Positions 1 through 7,544 of a stretch of DNA of 64,000 bases are shown piece by piece. The position numbers and the translations under genes are program-made. How positions within the stretch are numbered: the first letter of the stretch is position 1; every line of letters starts with the position of its first letter. The notes beneath the pieces are model-generated. The model did no database searches. It worked only from the letters and a program-made list of their open reading frames with translations, and was not told where the DNA came from. This DNA is from an uncultured Chitinophagaceae bacterium (GTDB lineage Bacteria > Bacteroidota > Bacteroidia > Chitinophagales > Chitinophagaceae). Location of the stretch: contig CALCII010000011.1 in assembly GCA_937907395.1 (NCBI GenBank), forward strand, positions 62,001 through 126,000, written 5' to 3'.

Positions 1-1
1 G

Positions 2-76
2 GCCGGCTGGTTCGGTCTCATTGCGGGTATTGTAGCCGGACTTATGTTCCTCGGATTGGTGTTTGGTAAGAACTAG
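2..76 (+). CDS. C-terminal end of a membrane protein (partial)
   Basis: An open frame enters from the left edge and stops with TAG at 74-76. The 24 visible residues are Gly, Ile and Leu rich with the pattern GWFGLIAGIVAGLMFLGLV followed by a short polar tail. This is how the last transmembrane helix of a polytopic transporter ends, and MATE-type exporters often close with a similar G-x-GLI-x-G helix. The family cannot be assigned from so little sequence. The next gene starts 46 bases downstream on the same strand. Confidence 0.5.
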   Translation, partial: AGWFGLIAGIVAGLMFLGLVFGKN

Positions 77-122
77 TTTTTCTATCAATAAACATCTTGT
101 TTTACTACAAAGTCTTATCATC

Positions 123-2351
123 ATGAAGCACATCTTTTCTTTTTTGCTTGTATTCCTTTTTAGCCAGACTATACTGGCCCAATCCGGTGCCGACATCACG
201 CCCGAGGCCAACAGCAACACCCGTTACGAATATCTTACTGCCGGTAAACCCGGAACCATTTACGTGGCAAAACGTATAAACTATGCCATCAGTCATCTGC
301 TTGAATACAATGGCAGCAAATGGAGTAATATCAGTCCGGTTGCTGAAGGTTTCGATGGTTTCTATTCCATGAGTCACGATGGTAAAGAAACATTATACTG
401 TTATGCATCAACCAAAACAGACGGAACACATCTCTACCGCCGCAAAGGAACCAGCTGGGATACACTTCCGCTTGGTTCATTAAACGGCAGACTGCGTTCT
501 GTATGGGTGTCACCAAATGGGCAACTGTTCATCCGTGGAAAATTTAAAAATGAGAATGGCAGTTATTTCATTGCCACCTGGAAAAACGAACAATGGCAAC
601 CTGTTGGCCAGCCGGTGGATCATCGCTTTCTCAACAATGCATTTGAACAATATGCAGGAAACAATTTTGGAATGGATGGAACCGGAACTCTTTTTGTGGA
701 AATTTTCCGTTACGAAAAAGGAAACTCCCGCAGCTATATTGCCATATGGGATGGAAAGAAATGGGGATTGCTCGATACCAGTAAATATCCCCTCGAAGGA
801 AGTATTTCCAATATGGCTGTATCAAAAAATGGAAACATTTACCTCGCCGGATATTTTAAAGATGCCAACGGAAAATATTGTGTGCCTGCATGGGATGGAA
901 AAAAATGGAACACCTACACCACCAGCAGTAATATTTATGATGTGGCAGTAGATGCCAGCGACAAACTATATGCCGCCGGTTGGGTAATGTCAAAATCCAA
1001 CTACGTAGTGCAAACATGGGAAAACGACAGCTGGACCGATTACGCATCCTCCGACGGTTTTTTTCAAAACATTGTCTTTGGAAATAATTCACTTTATGCA
1101 GTTGTAAACTCCGGTAACGCCAATGTATACCAGCTGATTCCGGGAGGGCTTACCACAAAATCAAAACAAACGGAAAGCAACACCACATCATCAACTGTAA
1201 GTAACAGTTCATCTGCTGTAACCAACAGTTCAACTACTGCAACACAGCCCGCCGCTCCTCCACATACAGATAAAAAAGCAAAAGAAATGTGGAGCGTTTA
1301 CGAAGATTTCAAAACCACATTCCTTCCCAAGTTTAAAGAAATCGATCAGTTGTTGCGCAGTATGCTTGAAGTGGGCGACAATGGAAAATTCACCAACCAG
1401 GTGGTTTGGAAAAGCAGCGCCTACCGTATGAAACAATTAATACCTCCGGCTTATCAAACCATACAAAGCATTCGTGGAAAAATCAGTGCCCTGTCCCTGC
1501 AAAAAGGCGACAACTACCTTGCCGATGATTTGCAGGAAGCCCTCAATGCCTACAATCGTTTTCTTGTGCAAACCGAAAGTTTGATGGAGCAAATGCAATA
1601 TGGATTGATTACCGATGAAATGAAAGATGAGTTAGACGAAATGGGCAAAGCCGGTAGCAACCTCAACACCAAATTGCTTCAATTAAATAAAACAAAAGAC
1701 AGTTATCAGAAACGCATGGCTGCTGCAGCGTCTTCTCAGCCCACCAACGAATTGCTGAGCACCGGAACTGATAAGCCGGGCAATACCACAACAACCAAAC
1801 AGGAACCGGCTGTTGAAATCAAAACCAAAACATATACGTTGAATGTGTATAGTGGCTGGGCCGATATTTTTAAGAACCCCGCCAATGCCACCACGTATTT
1901 GCGTTCTTCCTTTGGGAATAAAAAACCGGCCGATGTTTTTAAAGAAGCGCCTAATGGCTGGATCAAAAATGAATCTTATGTGAATTCATTGCAGATGCGG
2001 TTTAGCGAAACACCTGCTTATACACTGGAGAAAGAAAAAGAATCCTTCATCAGCCTGGCTATGAACCGCACCGGCTGGACAAAAGATAAAATCAAAATCC
2101 TTACCGAACCCGTTACCCTGCCTGATGGTCGCAAGGGTATGATCCTGTTTTATGTTTGTCCGGATACAAAGGGTATGGTGGGTGGATATTATATGGATTG
2201 CGAACTGGCCGTTCCCTCTGCCAGTAATAAAAACAACCTTATTACTTATACCATTTTCTTTGATGGCGGCTGCCCCAAACTGGAACCCAAAGATTTTGGT
2301 GTATGGAAGGATTATTTTAAGAAAGTGTTGCTGAGTGTGAGGGGGAATTAG
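123..2351 (+). CDS. Secreted protein with propeller-like Trp repeats
   Basis: A protein of about 742 residues. I place the start at ATG 123, because it gives a clean signal peptide (MKHIFSFLLVFLFSQTILAQ); the frame is open upstream to 63, but that extension would bury the signal. Residues 25-340 hold at least six spaced motifs of the type W-(D/K)-G-K-x-W (for example WDGKKWGLLD and WDGKKWNTYT), each followed by a hydrophobic strand and an 'IYLAG' or 'LYAAG' element, suggesting beta-propeller blades. A Ser/Thr/Asn-rich linker follows, then a helical segment, then a C-terminal alpha/beta domain with several Trp and two Cys. It is probably periplasmic or surface exposed. No catalytic motif is recognised and the function is unknown. 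A terminator follows at 2408. Confidence 0.75.
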   Translation: MKHIFSFLLVFLFSQTILAQSGADITPEANSNTRYEYLTAGKPGTIYVAKRINYAISHLLEYNGSKWSNISPVAEGFDGFYSMSHDGKETLYCYASTKTDGTHLYRRKGTSWDTLPLGSLNGRLRSVWVSPNGQLFIRGKFKNENGSYFIATWKNEQWQPVGQPVDHRFLNNAFEQYAGNNFGMDGTGTLFVEIFRYEKGNSRSYIAIWDGKKWGLLDTSKYPLEGSISNMAVSKNGNIYLAGYFKDANGKYCVPAWDGKKWNTYTTSSNIYDVAVDASDKLYAAGWVMSKSNYVVQTWENDSWTDYASSDGFFQNIVFGNNSLYAVVNSGNANVYQLIPGGLTTKSKQTESNTTSSTVSNSSSAVTNSSTTATQPAAPPHTDKKAKEMWSVYEDFKTTFLPKFKEIDQLLRSMLEVGDNGKFTNQVVWKSSAYRMKQLIPPAYQTIQSIRGKISALSLQKGDNYLADDLQEALNAYNRFLVQTESLMEQMQYGLITDEMKDELDEMGKAGSNLNTKLLQLNKTKDSYQKRMAAAASSQPTNELLSTGTDKPGNTTTTKQEPAVEIKTKTYTLNVYSGWADIFKNPANATTYLRSSFGNKKPADVFKEAPNGWIKNESYVNSLQMRFSETPAYTLEKEKESFISLAMNRTGWTKDKIKILTEPVTLPDGRKGMILFYVCPDTKGMVGGYYMDCELAVPSASNKNNLITYTIFFDGGCPKLEPKDFGVWKDYFKKVLLSVRGN

Positions 2352-2407
2352 GGGCTCACGACGGATATACACCATTTCTTTTCTCTAAGCAAATATATAA
2401 GCTATTT

Positions 2408-2440
2408 AAAAGCATCAAATCTCCAAATGATGCTTTTTTT
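2408..2440 (+). terminator. Rho-independent terminator
   Basis: Ten-base arms AAAAGCATCA (2408-2417) and TGATGCTTTT (2428-2437) enclose a 10-base loop and run into a T tract. It closes the secreted-protein gene and isolates the island that follows. Confidence 0.8.
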
Positions 2441-2474
2441 ATTATGTTATGTTATTCCTTTCTTAAGCAAAGTT

Positions 2475-2500
2475 CACTTATATCCGATTGACTTATAGTC
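2475..2500 (+). promoter_or_regulatory. Two-box C-protein operator
   Basis: The right box, GACTTATAGTC (2490-2500), is a perfect GACT-TAT-AGTC palindrome. The left box, CACTTATATCC (2475-2485), is a degenerate copy. The two are separated by the four bases GATT. The right-box sequence and the 11-4-11 layout match, as I recall it, the C-box operator of restriction-modification controllers such as C.Esp1396I. It lies 21 bases before the controller start codon. Control-protein binding here would give autoregulation and a timed rise of the downstream nuclease. Confidence 0.75.
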
Positions 2501-2521
2501 GAATTCCTGATAGCTTGCAAG

Positions 2522-2734
2522 ATGGACATTCGAGTCAAAGTCGGAGGTAGAATTAAAGAACAACGTATTGGTTTGAAGCTAACCCAAGAGAAGTTGGCAT
2601 TCAAAGCAGAAGTTGATAAAACCTATCTCAATGAAGTTGAAAATGGGAAGCGGAACATTTCACTAATTAATCTTGAAAAAATTGTAAAAGCACTCGATAT
2701 GACTTTCGAGAAGTTTTTCAATGGTTTCAACTAA
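2522..2734 (+). CDS. C-protein-like XRE regulator of the restriction-modification island
   Basis: A 70-residue protein that is almost entirely one helix-turn-helix domain (residues about 8-65). The core LTQEKLAFKAEVDKTYLNEV followed by ENGKRNISLINLEKIVKAL is typical of XRE regulators and closely resembles restriction-modification controller (C) proteins, with Gln-Glu at helix 2, Thr-Tyr at the recognition helix and an E-x-G-K-R-N turn. C proteins bind as dimers to paired boxes in their own promoter, activating at low and repressing at high concentration. Paired C-boxes are present at 2475-2500. The stop codon is five bases before the next start, so it is co-transcribed with the likely nuclease, the usual C-R order. 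Confidence 0.8.
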   Translation: MDIRVKVGGRIKEQRIGLKLTQEKLAFKAEVDKTYLNEVENGKRNISLINLEKIVKALDMTFEKFFNGFN

Positions 2735-2739
2735 GAAAA

Positions 2740-3219
2740 ATGAAGAAATATAATAACCTAAAGTCTCTGACTGACGAAGAGTTAATTTCTTTGAGAGTAA
2801 GCATCGACAAGGAGTTTAAGAAAAGAAAAATAAAATTCTCTGCCGGAGAAATTGGAGAACAACTTGTTATATCACACTTTAATAATACTCCCGGTTTATC
2901 GAATCTATTGAAAGCGCCTACCGGAACAAAAAATGTTGACGCTCTATCTCGTCATGGCGAAAGATATTCAATTAAAACAATCAAAGACGGTAGCAAAACT
3001 GGAACAATATATCCAGATAAAGAGAATAGTAAAAAGATCCTTTTTGAATTTCTTCTAATTGTTGTAATGAATGAAGACTATGAAATTCAGTCCCTCCATA
3101 GGTTTACTTGGAAACAATTTGAAAAAGTGAGACAATGGGACAAAACTATGAATGCTTGGTATGTATCAAAAGCAGAAACAAGATTAACCCAAGGAGAGTG
3201 TATATATGAAAGGAATTAA
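2740..3219 (+). CDS. Putative PD-(D/E)XK-like nuclease of the island
   Basis: A 159-residue protein with no confident family match. An N-terminal charged helix (residues 1-32) precedes the block GEIGEQLVISHF (36-47), then NVDAL (65-69) and RYSIKTIK (75-82). This spacing of Glu helix, Asp strand and x-I-K strand matches the core of the resolvase-like PD-(D/E)XK fold (E37 or E40, D67, K79). The usual Glu or Gln two residues before the Lys is Ser77, so the site is atypical. Placement directly after the controller and 14 bases into the methyltransferase start suggests it is the restriction subunit. An accessory DNA-binding role is the alternative. It is AT-rich like the rest of the island. Confidence 0.55.
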   Translation: MKKYNNLKSLTDEELISLRVSIDKEFKKRKIKFSAGEIGEQLVISHFNNTPGLSNLLKAPTGTKNVDALSRHGERYSIKTIKDGSKTGTIYPDKENSKKILFEFLLIVVMNEDYEIQSLHRFTWKQFEKVRQWDKTMNAWYVSKAETRLTQGECIYERN

Positions 3220-4162
3220 TTCATTAAGAACCATAGATTTATTTTGTGGTGCGGGGGGGAGTAGCTATGGTGCTAGGAAAGCAGGTGCTCAAATTATAGC
3301 AGGTTTTGATATATGGAACACTGCAATAACAGCATACAAAGCAAATTTTCCCGAAGCAAAAACATTTCAAGGAGATATTCGCCAAATTGACCCAACAGAA
3401 CTGAAAAAAGAAATAGGTAATATAGATTTGATTTTGGCTTCCCCGGAATGTACAAATCACTCTTTAGCTAAAGGAGCAAAAGAAAGAAGTGAGGAGAGTA
3501 AAATGACTGCTTTTGAAGTTACAAGATATGCAAAGGTGTTTAGGCCCAAATGGCTTGTAATTGAAAATGTAGTTGAAATGCAATCTTGGAGTGAACACCC
3601 AACCTTAATTAAGGAACTTTGGGACTTAGATTATTTTGTTAAAGAGGTCAAACTGAATTCTGCTGATTTTGGTGTACCACAAGCAAGAAAAAGACTCTTT
3701 CTCATTTGCTCACTTGCGCATGAAGTTGACACACCAAAAGCAACGGTGAAAAAACACAAGCCCGCTTCATCAATAATTGACTGGACTGATACTTATAAGT
3801 TTACTCCACTTTTTGATAATGGTAGAGCAGAAAGTACTCTCCTAAGAGCAGAAAATGCCATTAAATCACTAGGTAATCAACAAGATTTTCTGATGGTCTA
3901 TTATGGTACAGGAGAGGGTTGGCAATCTCTTGAAAAACCTCTTAGAACAATAACTACATTAGACCGCTTTGCTCTAGTTAAAGCCACTAAAAAGGGGCAT
4001 AAAATGAGAATGCTTCAACCCGAAGAATTGAAGCTAGCAATGGGGTTTCAAAAAAAATATAATCTTAACATTGGAGTAACTAGGCGAGAGAGGATTAAGT
4101 TAATGGGAAATGGAGTTTGCCCTCCAGTTATGAATTCAATAATTAAAGAGCTATGTCATTAA
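3206..4162 (+). CDS. DNA (cytosine-5) methyltransferase
   Basis: A 318-residue C5 methyltransferase. Motif I DLFCGAGG is at residues 11-18, motif IV with the catalytic Cys at ASPEC (Cys82), motif VI ENV at 120-122, motif VIII QARKR at 159-163, and motif X GNGVCPPV near the C-terminus. Motif IV reads P-E-C rather than the common P-P-C, a variant I believe occurs in other C5 enzymes. The target-recognition region (about 175-265) is short, so a short recognition sequence is likely, but specificity cannot be read from it. It would transfer methyl from S-adenosylmethionine to cytosine and protect host DNA. The gene overlaps the preceding one by 14 bases and the next by 10, implying translational coupling. 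Confidence 0.92.
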   Translation: MKGINSLRTIDLFCGAGGSSYGARKAGAQIIAGFDIWNTAITAYKANFPEAKTFQGDIRQIDPTELKKEIGNIDLILASPECTNHSLAKGAKERSEESKMTAFEVTRYAKVFRPKWLVIENVVEMQSWSEHPTLIKELWDLDYFVKEVKLNSADFGVPQARKRLFLICSLAHEVDTPKATVKKHKPASSIIDWTDTYKFTPLFDNGRAESTLLRAENAIKSLGNQQDFLMVYYGTGEGWQSLEKPLRTITTLDRFALVKATKKGHKMRMLQPEELKLAMGFQKKYNLNIGVTRRERIKLMGNGVCPPVMNSIIKELCH

Positions 4163-6273
4163 CTCCAATACAAAAAGATTCATCAATTCTGAGACCAAGG
4201 GCTAGAATTATTAAGACAATTGGTGAGGAATTGATTAGCGATGATAAAGTTGCACTTCTCGAGCTGGTAAAAAATAGCTATGATGCAGACGCATCAATAA
4301 TTGTCATTAAACTTTCTGGCTCTGTTATTACTGAAAAAGACGGAAATAAAGACATTAAAAAAATTAAAAAAGAAGGCGGAAGCATTACAATTTATGATGA
4401 TGGTTGTGGAATGTCATTGGACACAATTAGAACAGCATGGTTAGAGCCGGCGACCATATCAAAAAAATTAGTGAAGCAATCTACTGATAAAAAAAGAAGA
4501 TATACCGGTGAAAAGGGAATTGGCAGATTTGCATCTGCAAAACTATCTAGCGAATTGAAAATAATTTCCAGAGTTCCAGATGATAATGAAGTATTGGTTG
4601 ATTTTAATTGGAAGGATTTTGACAACAATGAGAAGTATCTTGACGAGATCCGATGCAAATGGGAAGTAAGGGAGCCTATTGAATATTCAGGAAATAAACA
4701 TGGTACAAAGCTTATACTAACTGGGCTTTATTCTGATTGGGATGAAGAGAAAATTAGGCAGTTTAGAATTGCTTTGCAACGACTAATTAATCCTGCTTCT
4801 CCTGTATTAGACTTTTTGATTGAGTTGGACCTGCCAAAAGACTTCGATAGTTATGCGGGAACAATTGAAGCTCCTGATTCACTTAAGAGACCTAACTATT
4901 CTATTAAAGGAACCGTAGACGAAAAAGGAAATCCATCAATCACTTTTGACAGTAAGAAAAAGGGCGAAATCAAATTAACAGATTTTGTTTTATTAAAAAA
5001 AGAAGAAAAATTTCTCACCGGTTCCTTTGGATTTGATTTCAGAGTTTGGGATTTAGATCCTGAGTCGTTAAATGAGTTAGCAAAAGAAACTGATACAAAA
5101 AGTAAATTCATTAAAGATGCACTTAAAGAAGTTGCAGGGATAAGTATTTATAGAGATCATTTTCGAGTACTTCCTTATGGTGATCCAAAGTTTGATTGGG
5201 CAAGGCTTGATTTGCGCAGAGTAAATAATCCAACAATGCGAATCAGTAATAATCAGATTATTGGATTCATCTCACTGGAGCTTGATAAAAACCCCGAATT
5301 CAAAGATCAAAGCAATAGGGAAGGCTTAGTTGAAAGTGAAGCATTTAACCAACTCAAGGATTTCATTACCCGAATTCTAAATCAATTAGAAATTAAAAGA
5401 TATGAAGAAAGGCCAAGAGAAAATGAAAATACAGAATCTCAAGAGGGGCTTTTTTCAAAATTTTCTCTTGCACCTGTCTCTCAGTTGATACAATCTAAGC
5501 TGCCGAATGACAAAGAAGCTAATGAGATTGTTGCGAAAACAGAGGCCACAATTCAAGAAGGGGTTAAGAGGGTACAGGAGGTTCTTTCTCGTTATAGAAG
5601 GCTTTCAACTCTTGGTTTGCTAATTGACATTATTCTTCATGATGGAAATAATTTTCTTGCAAACATTGATAGTTCAGCCCACTTATTAGAAAAAGAAATT
5701 AATAAAGTAGAAATTAATAAAAAGGATGTATCTGAATATTTAAAAAATATACATGAGGGAAGAAAAGTTCTTGCACAACTTTTTAAACGGATTGAGCCCT
5801 TTGGAGGAAGGAAACGTGGCCGGCCAAAAGACATTATAATTGAAAAGGCGATTTCAAATGTTTTTTCCCTTTACAAAAATGAGTTGACAAAGCTCAACAT
5901 TAGTTACAATTTACCGGAATCTGAGAGTTTAGTAAGAATTGATGATGGAGAACTTCAAATGATTTTTGTAAACCTGCTTCAAAATTCTATGTATTGGTTA
6001 GAAAAAATTTCAACGGAAAGAAAAATTCAGGTTGATATCGAAAGAATTAATGATGAACTTTCTGTTTTATTTAGTGATAATGGTCCTGGAATAAAAGAAG
6101 AGCATCAACAAATCATTTTTGATCCTTATTTCAGTACAAGACCAGATGGTGTAGGATTAGGGCTTACAATTATTGGAGAATTAGTGACAGAATATGATGG
6201 CGATTTTACCCTAATTGATAATGGTCCACTTAGCGGAGCAACTTTTAAAATAACTTTTAGAAGAAGAATCTAA
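4153..6273 (+). CDS. Dual GHKL protein: MORC/Hsp90-like ATPase fused to a histidine-kinase core
   Basis: A 706-residue protein without signal peptide or membrane helices. The N-terminal GHKL ATPase (about 15-220) has the N box ELVKNSYDADA (37-47), G1 box DDGCGM (82-87) and glycine lid GEKGIGRFA (119-127), as in MORC, MutL and Hsp90-like families. A middle domain follows. The C-terminal part looks like a histidine-kinase core: a helix with candidate phospho-acceptor H496 (ILHDGNNFL), an N box NLLQNSMYWL, G1 DNGPGI starting at 642, and the G2 GVGLGLTIIGELV. Two ATP-binding GHKL folds in one chain are unusual. The next gene encodes a receiver domain two bases away, so phosphotransfer between them is the simplest inference. 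GHKL ATPases in restriction-modification neighbourhoods have been described before. Confidence 0.85.
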   Translation: MSLTPIQKDSSILRPRARIIKTIGEELISDDKVALLELVKNSYDADASIIVIKLSGSVITEKDGNKDIKKIKKEGGSITIYDDGCGMSLDTIRTAWLEPATISKKLVKQSTDKKRRYTGEKGIGRFASAKLSSELKIISRVPDDNEVLVDFNWKDFDNNEKYLDEIRCKWEVREPIEYSGNKHGTKLILTGLYSDWDEEKIRQFRIALQRLINPASPVLDFLIELDLPKDFDSYAGTIEAPDSLKRPNYSIKGTVDEKGNPSITFDSKKKGEIKLTDFVLLKKEEKFLTGSFGFDFRVWDLDPESLNELAKETDTKSKFIKDALKEVAGISIYRDHFRVLPYGDPKFDWARLDLRRVNNPTMRISNNQIIGFISLELDKNPEFKDQSNREGLVESEAFNQLKDFITRILNQLEIKRYEERPRENENTESQEGLFSKFSLAPVSQLIQSKLPNDKEANEIVAKTEATIQEGVKRVQEVLSRYRRLSTLGLLIDIILHDGNNFLANIDSSAHLLEKEINKVEINKKDVSEYLKNIHEGRKVLAQLFKRIEPFGGRKRGRPKDIIIEKAISNVFSLYKNELTKLNISYNLPESESLVRIDDGELQMIFVNLLQNSMYWLEKISTERKIQVDIERINDELSVLFSDNGPGIKEEHQQIIFDPYFSTRPDGVGLGLTIIGELVTEYDGDFTLIDNGPLSGATFKITFRRRI

Positions 6274-6275
6274 CT

Positions 6276-7406
6276 ATGGAATTGAGAACTTTATTTATTG
6301 AAGACAATGAACGATTAAGCAGTGACCTTAAAAAATATTTTGATGGGGAGGTCATTTCTGGTCATGTTTTAAGAACCTATAATATAATCAATTTTGAAGA
6401 TGGTATTTCATTAGTTGAGCAAAATGATTTTGACTTAGTAATATTAGATTTACAAAAAGAAGGAAACGATTTTGATGAAAAAGCTGGTATAAAAATTCTA
6501 GATCAAATTAAACAAGTAGCATTCATTCCAATAATATTCTACACGGGCCATGCTAATAAAATTCAAGATCTTATTTCAGAAATTGTTGGCGTTGTAAATA
6601 AAGGAGATGGCGTTAGTGCTCTTAAACTAGAAATACATAGAATTATTGAAACAAGAATTGCCCTGTTAAAAGGACTAGTATATAATCATCTTAAAGAGTC
6701 TTTGAGAAAATATTTTTGGGAAACTGTTGATGCAGATAAACTAGTTTTTAAGCCAGGTAAAAGCAACGTATCACTTGGCTACCTTTTGCTCAGAAGATTT
6801 GCAAACTCTCTTAGCAAAGAGAATATTAAACAATTGCTTGGCGATGAAAAAATTAAAACAGATAAGGCTCATCCTATGGAGTTTTATCTTTACCCTGTAA
6901 ACCCTGATCCATCGATAGAAGAATACATTGCTGGTGAGATTATTGAAAAAGACGGAATTTATTACACTATCTTAACACCTGACTGTGATTTAGTACTGAG
7001 AACTAATGGCACAAGAAAGGCAGATAAAATCCTTTTAGCAGCTACCAAAAAATTTAACACTTTAACAGATTATATAAAATATAAAGATTTAAAGAATAAA
7101 GAAGATAAAAATGAAAAAGAAAATGTACAACTTTCAAACTTAGAGGGAAAACTTAAAACATGGATGTCAAATAGAGGGGGAGAGCAGGACAGGTTTTTTT
7201 TCCTTCCCTCTACTCCTTTTATTGAAAACTTGGTAATTGACTTTCAGGATAATCTTATGGTTGACTATAATGATTTAAAAAACTACAATAGAATTGCAAA
7301 GTTAGATTTGCCGTTTGCTCAATCAATGATATCTAGTTTCATTCGTTTTTATAACAGAATTGGCTTCCCTGATATTGATTCTGAGTATGTATTTTCAAGC
7401 CTGTAA
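6276..7406 (+). CDS. Receiver-domain protein with uncharacterised C-terminal effector
   Basis: A 376-residue protein. Residues 1-125 form a receiver domain with acidic pair E9-D10, phospho-acceptor D58 in VILDLQ, T90 in FYTGHA and K109 in VVNKGDG, so all key phosphorylation residues are present. Residues about 130-376 do not resemble a DNA-binding or enzymatic output domain I can name. They contain TILTPDCDLVLR near 235, a Lys/Glu-rich stretch near 275, and a conserved-looking tail (FFFLPSTPFIENLVIDFQ, then LDLPFAQS and RFYNRIGFPD). It starts two bases after the kinase-like gene, so the pair acts as a cognate unit. The C-terminal domain may be the effector or a partner-binding module. It is the last gene of the AT-rich operon. 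Confidence 0.75.
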   Translation: MELRTLFIEDNERLSSDLKKYFDGEVISGHVLRTYNIINFEDGISLVEQNDFDLVILDLQKEGNDFDEKAGIKILDQIKQVAFIPIIFYTGHANKIQDLISEIVGVVNKGDGVSALKLEIHRIIETRIALLKGLVYNHLKESLRKYFWETVDADKLVFKPGKSNVSLGYLLLRRFANSLSKENIKQLLGDEKIKTDKAHPMEFYLYPVNPDPSIEEYIAGEIIEKDGIYYTILTPDCDLVLRTNGTRKADKILLAATKKFNTLTDYIKYKDLKNKEDKNEKENVQLSNLEGKLKTWMSNRGGEQDRFFFLPSTPFIENLVIDFQDNLMVDYNDLKNYNRIAKLDLPFAQSMISSFIRFYNRIGFPDIDSEYVFSSL

Positions 7407-7498
7407 CTTTTTTGTATTGAATTCACTTTTTTTAAATTAACTGACAATCCAAAACTACATTCACCCTCCATCCTTCTTTCCTCAACTCCTTCACAGCC

Positions 7499-7530
7499 CC
7501 GTACATCGTACACCTAACACCGTACATCTA
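7499..7530. repeat. GTACATC-type short repeat
   Basis: The motif CGTACATC occurs twice here, with an intervening GTACACCTAACAC. Related text in the opposite orientation occurs at 9552-9580 (CGATGTACG and ATGTACGATG). It lies between the AT-rich island and the next gene. The rest of the 7407-7544 gap shows only C-rich and T-rich low-complexity sequence. Confidence 0.4.
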
Positions 7531-7544
7531 ACATCTCCCTCCCC

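Noticed and set aside
4153..7406. Ordinary environmental two-component system
   Set aside because: The kinase has no sensor or membrane part, carries an extra MORC-like ATPase, and the operon is tightly coupled to a methyltransferase.
2352..7544. Integrase-borne genomic island with attachment sites
   Set aside because: No integrase, tRNA target or flanking direct repeat could be found at either edge of the AT-rich segment.
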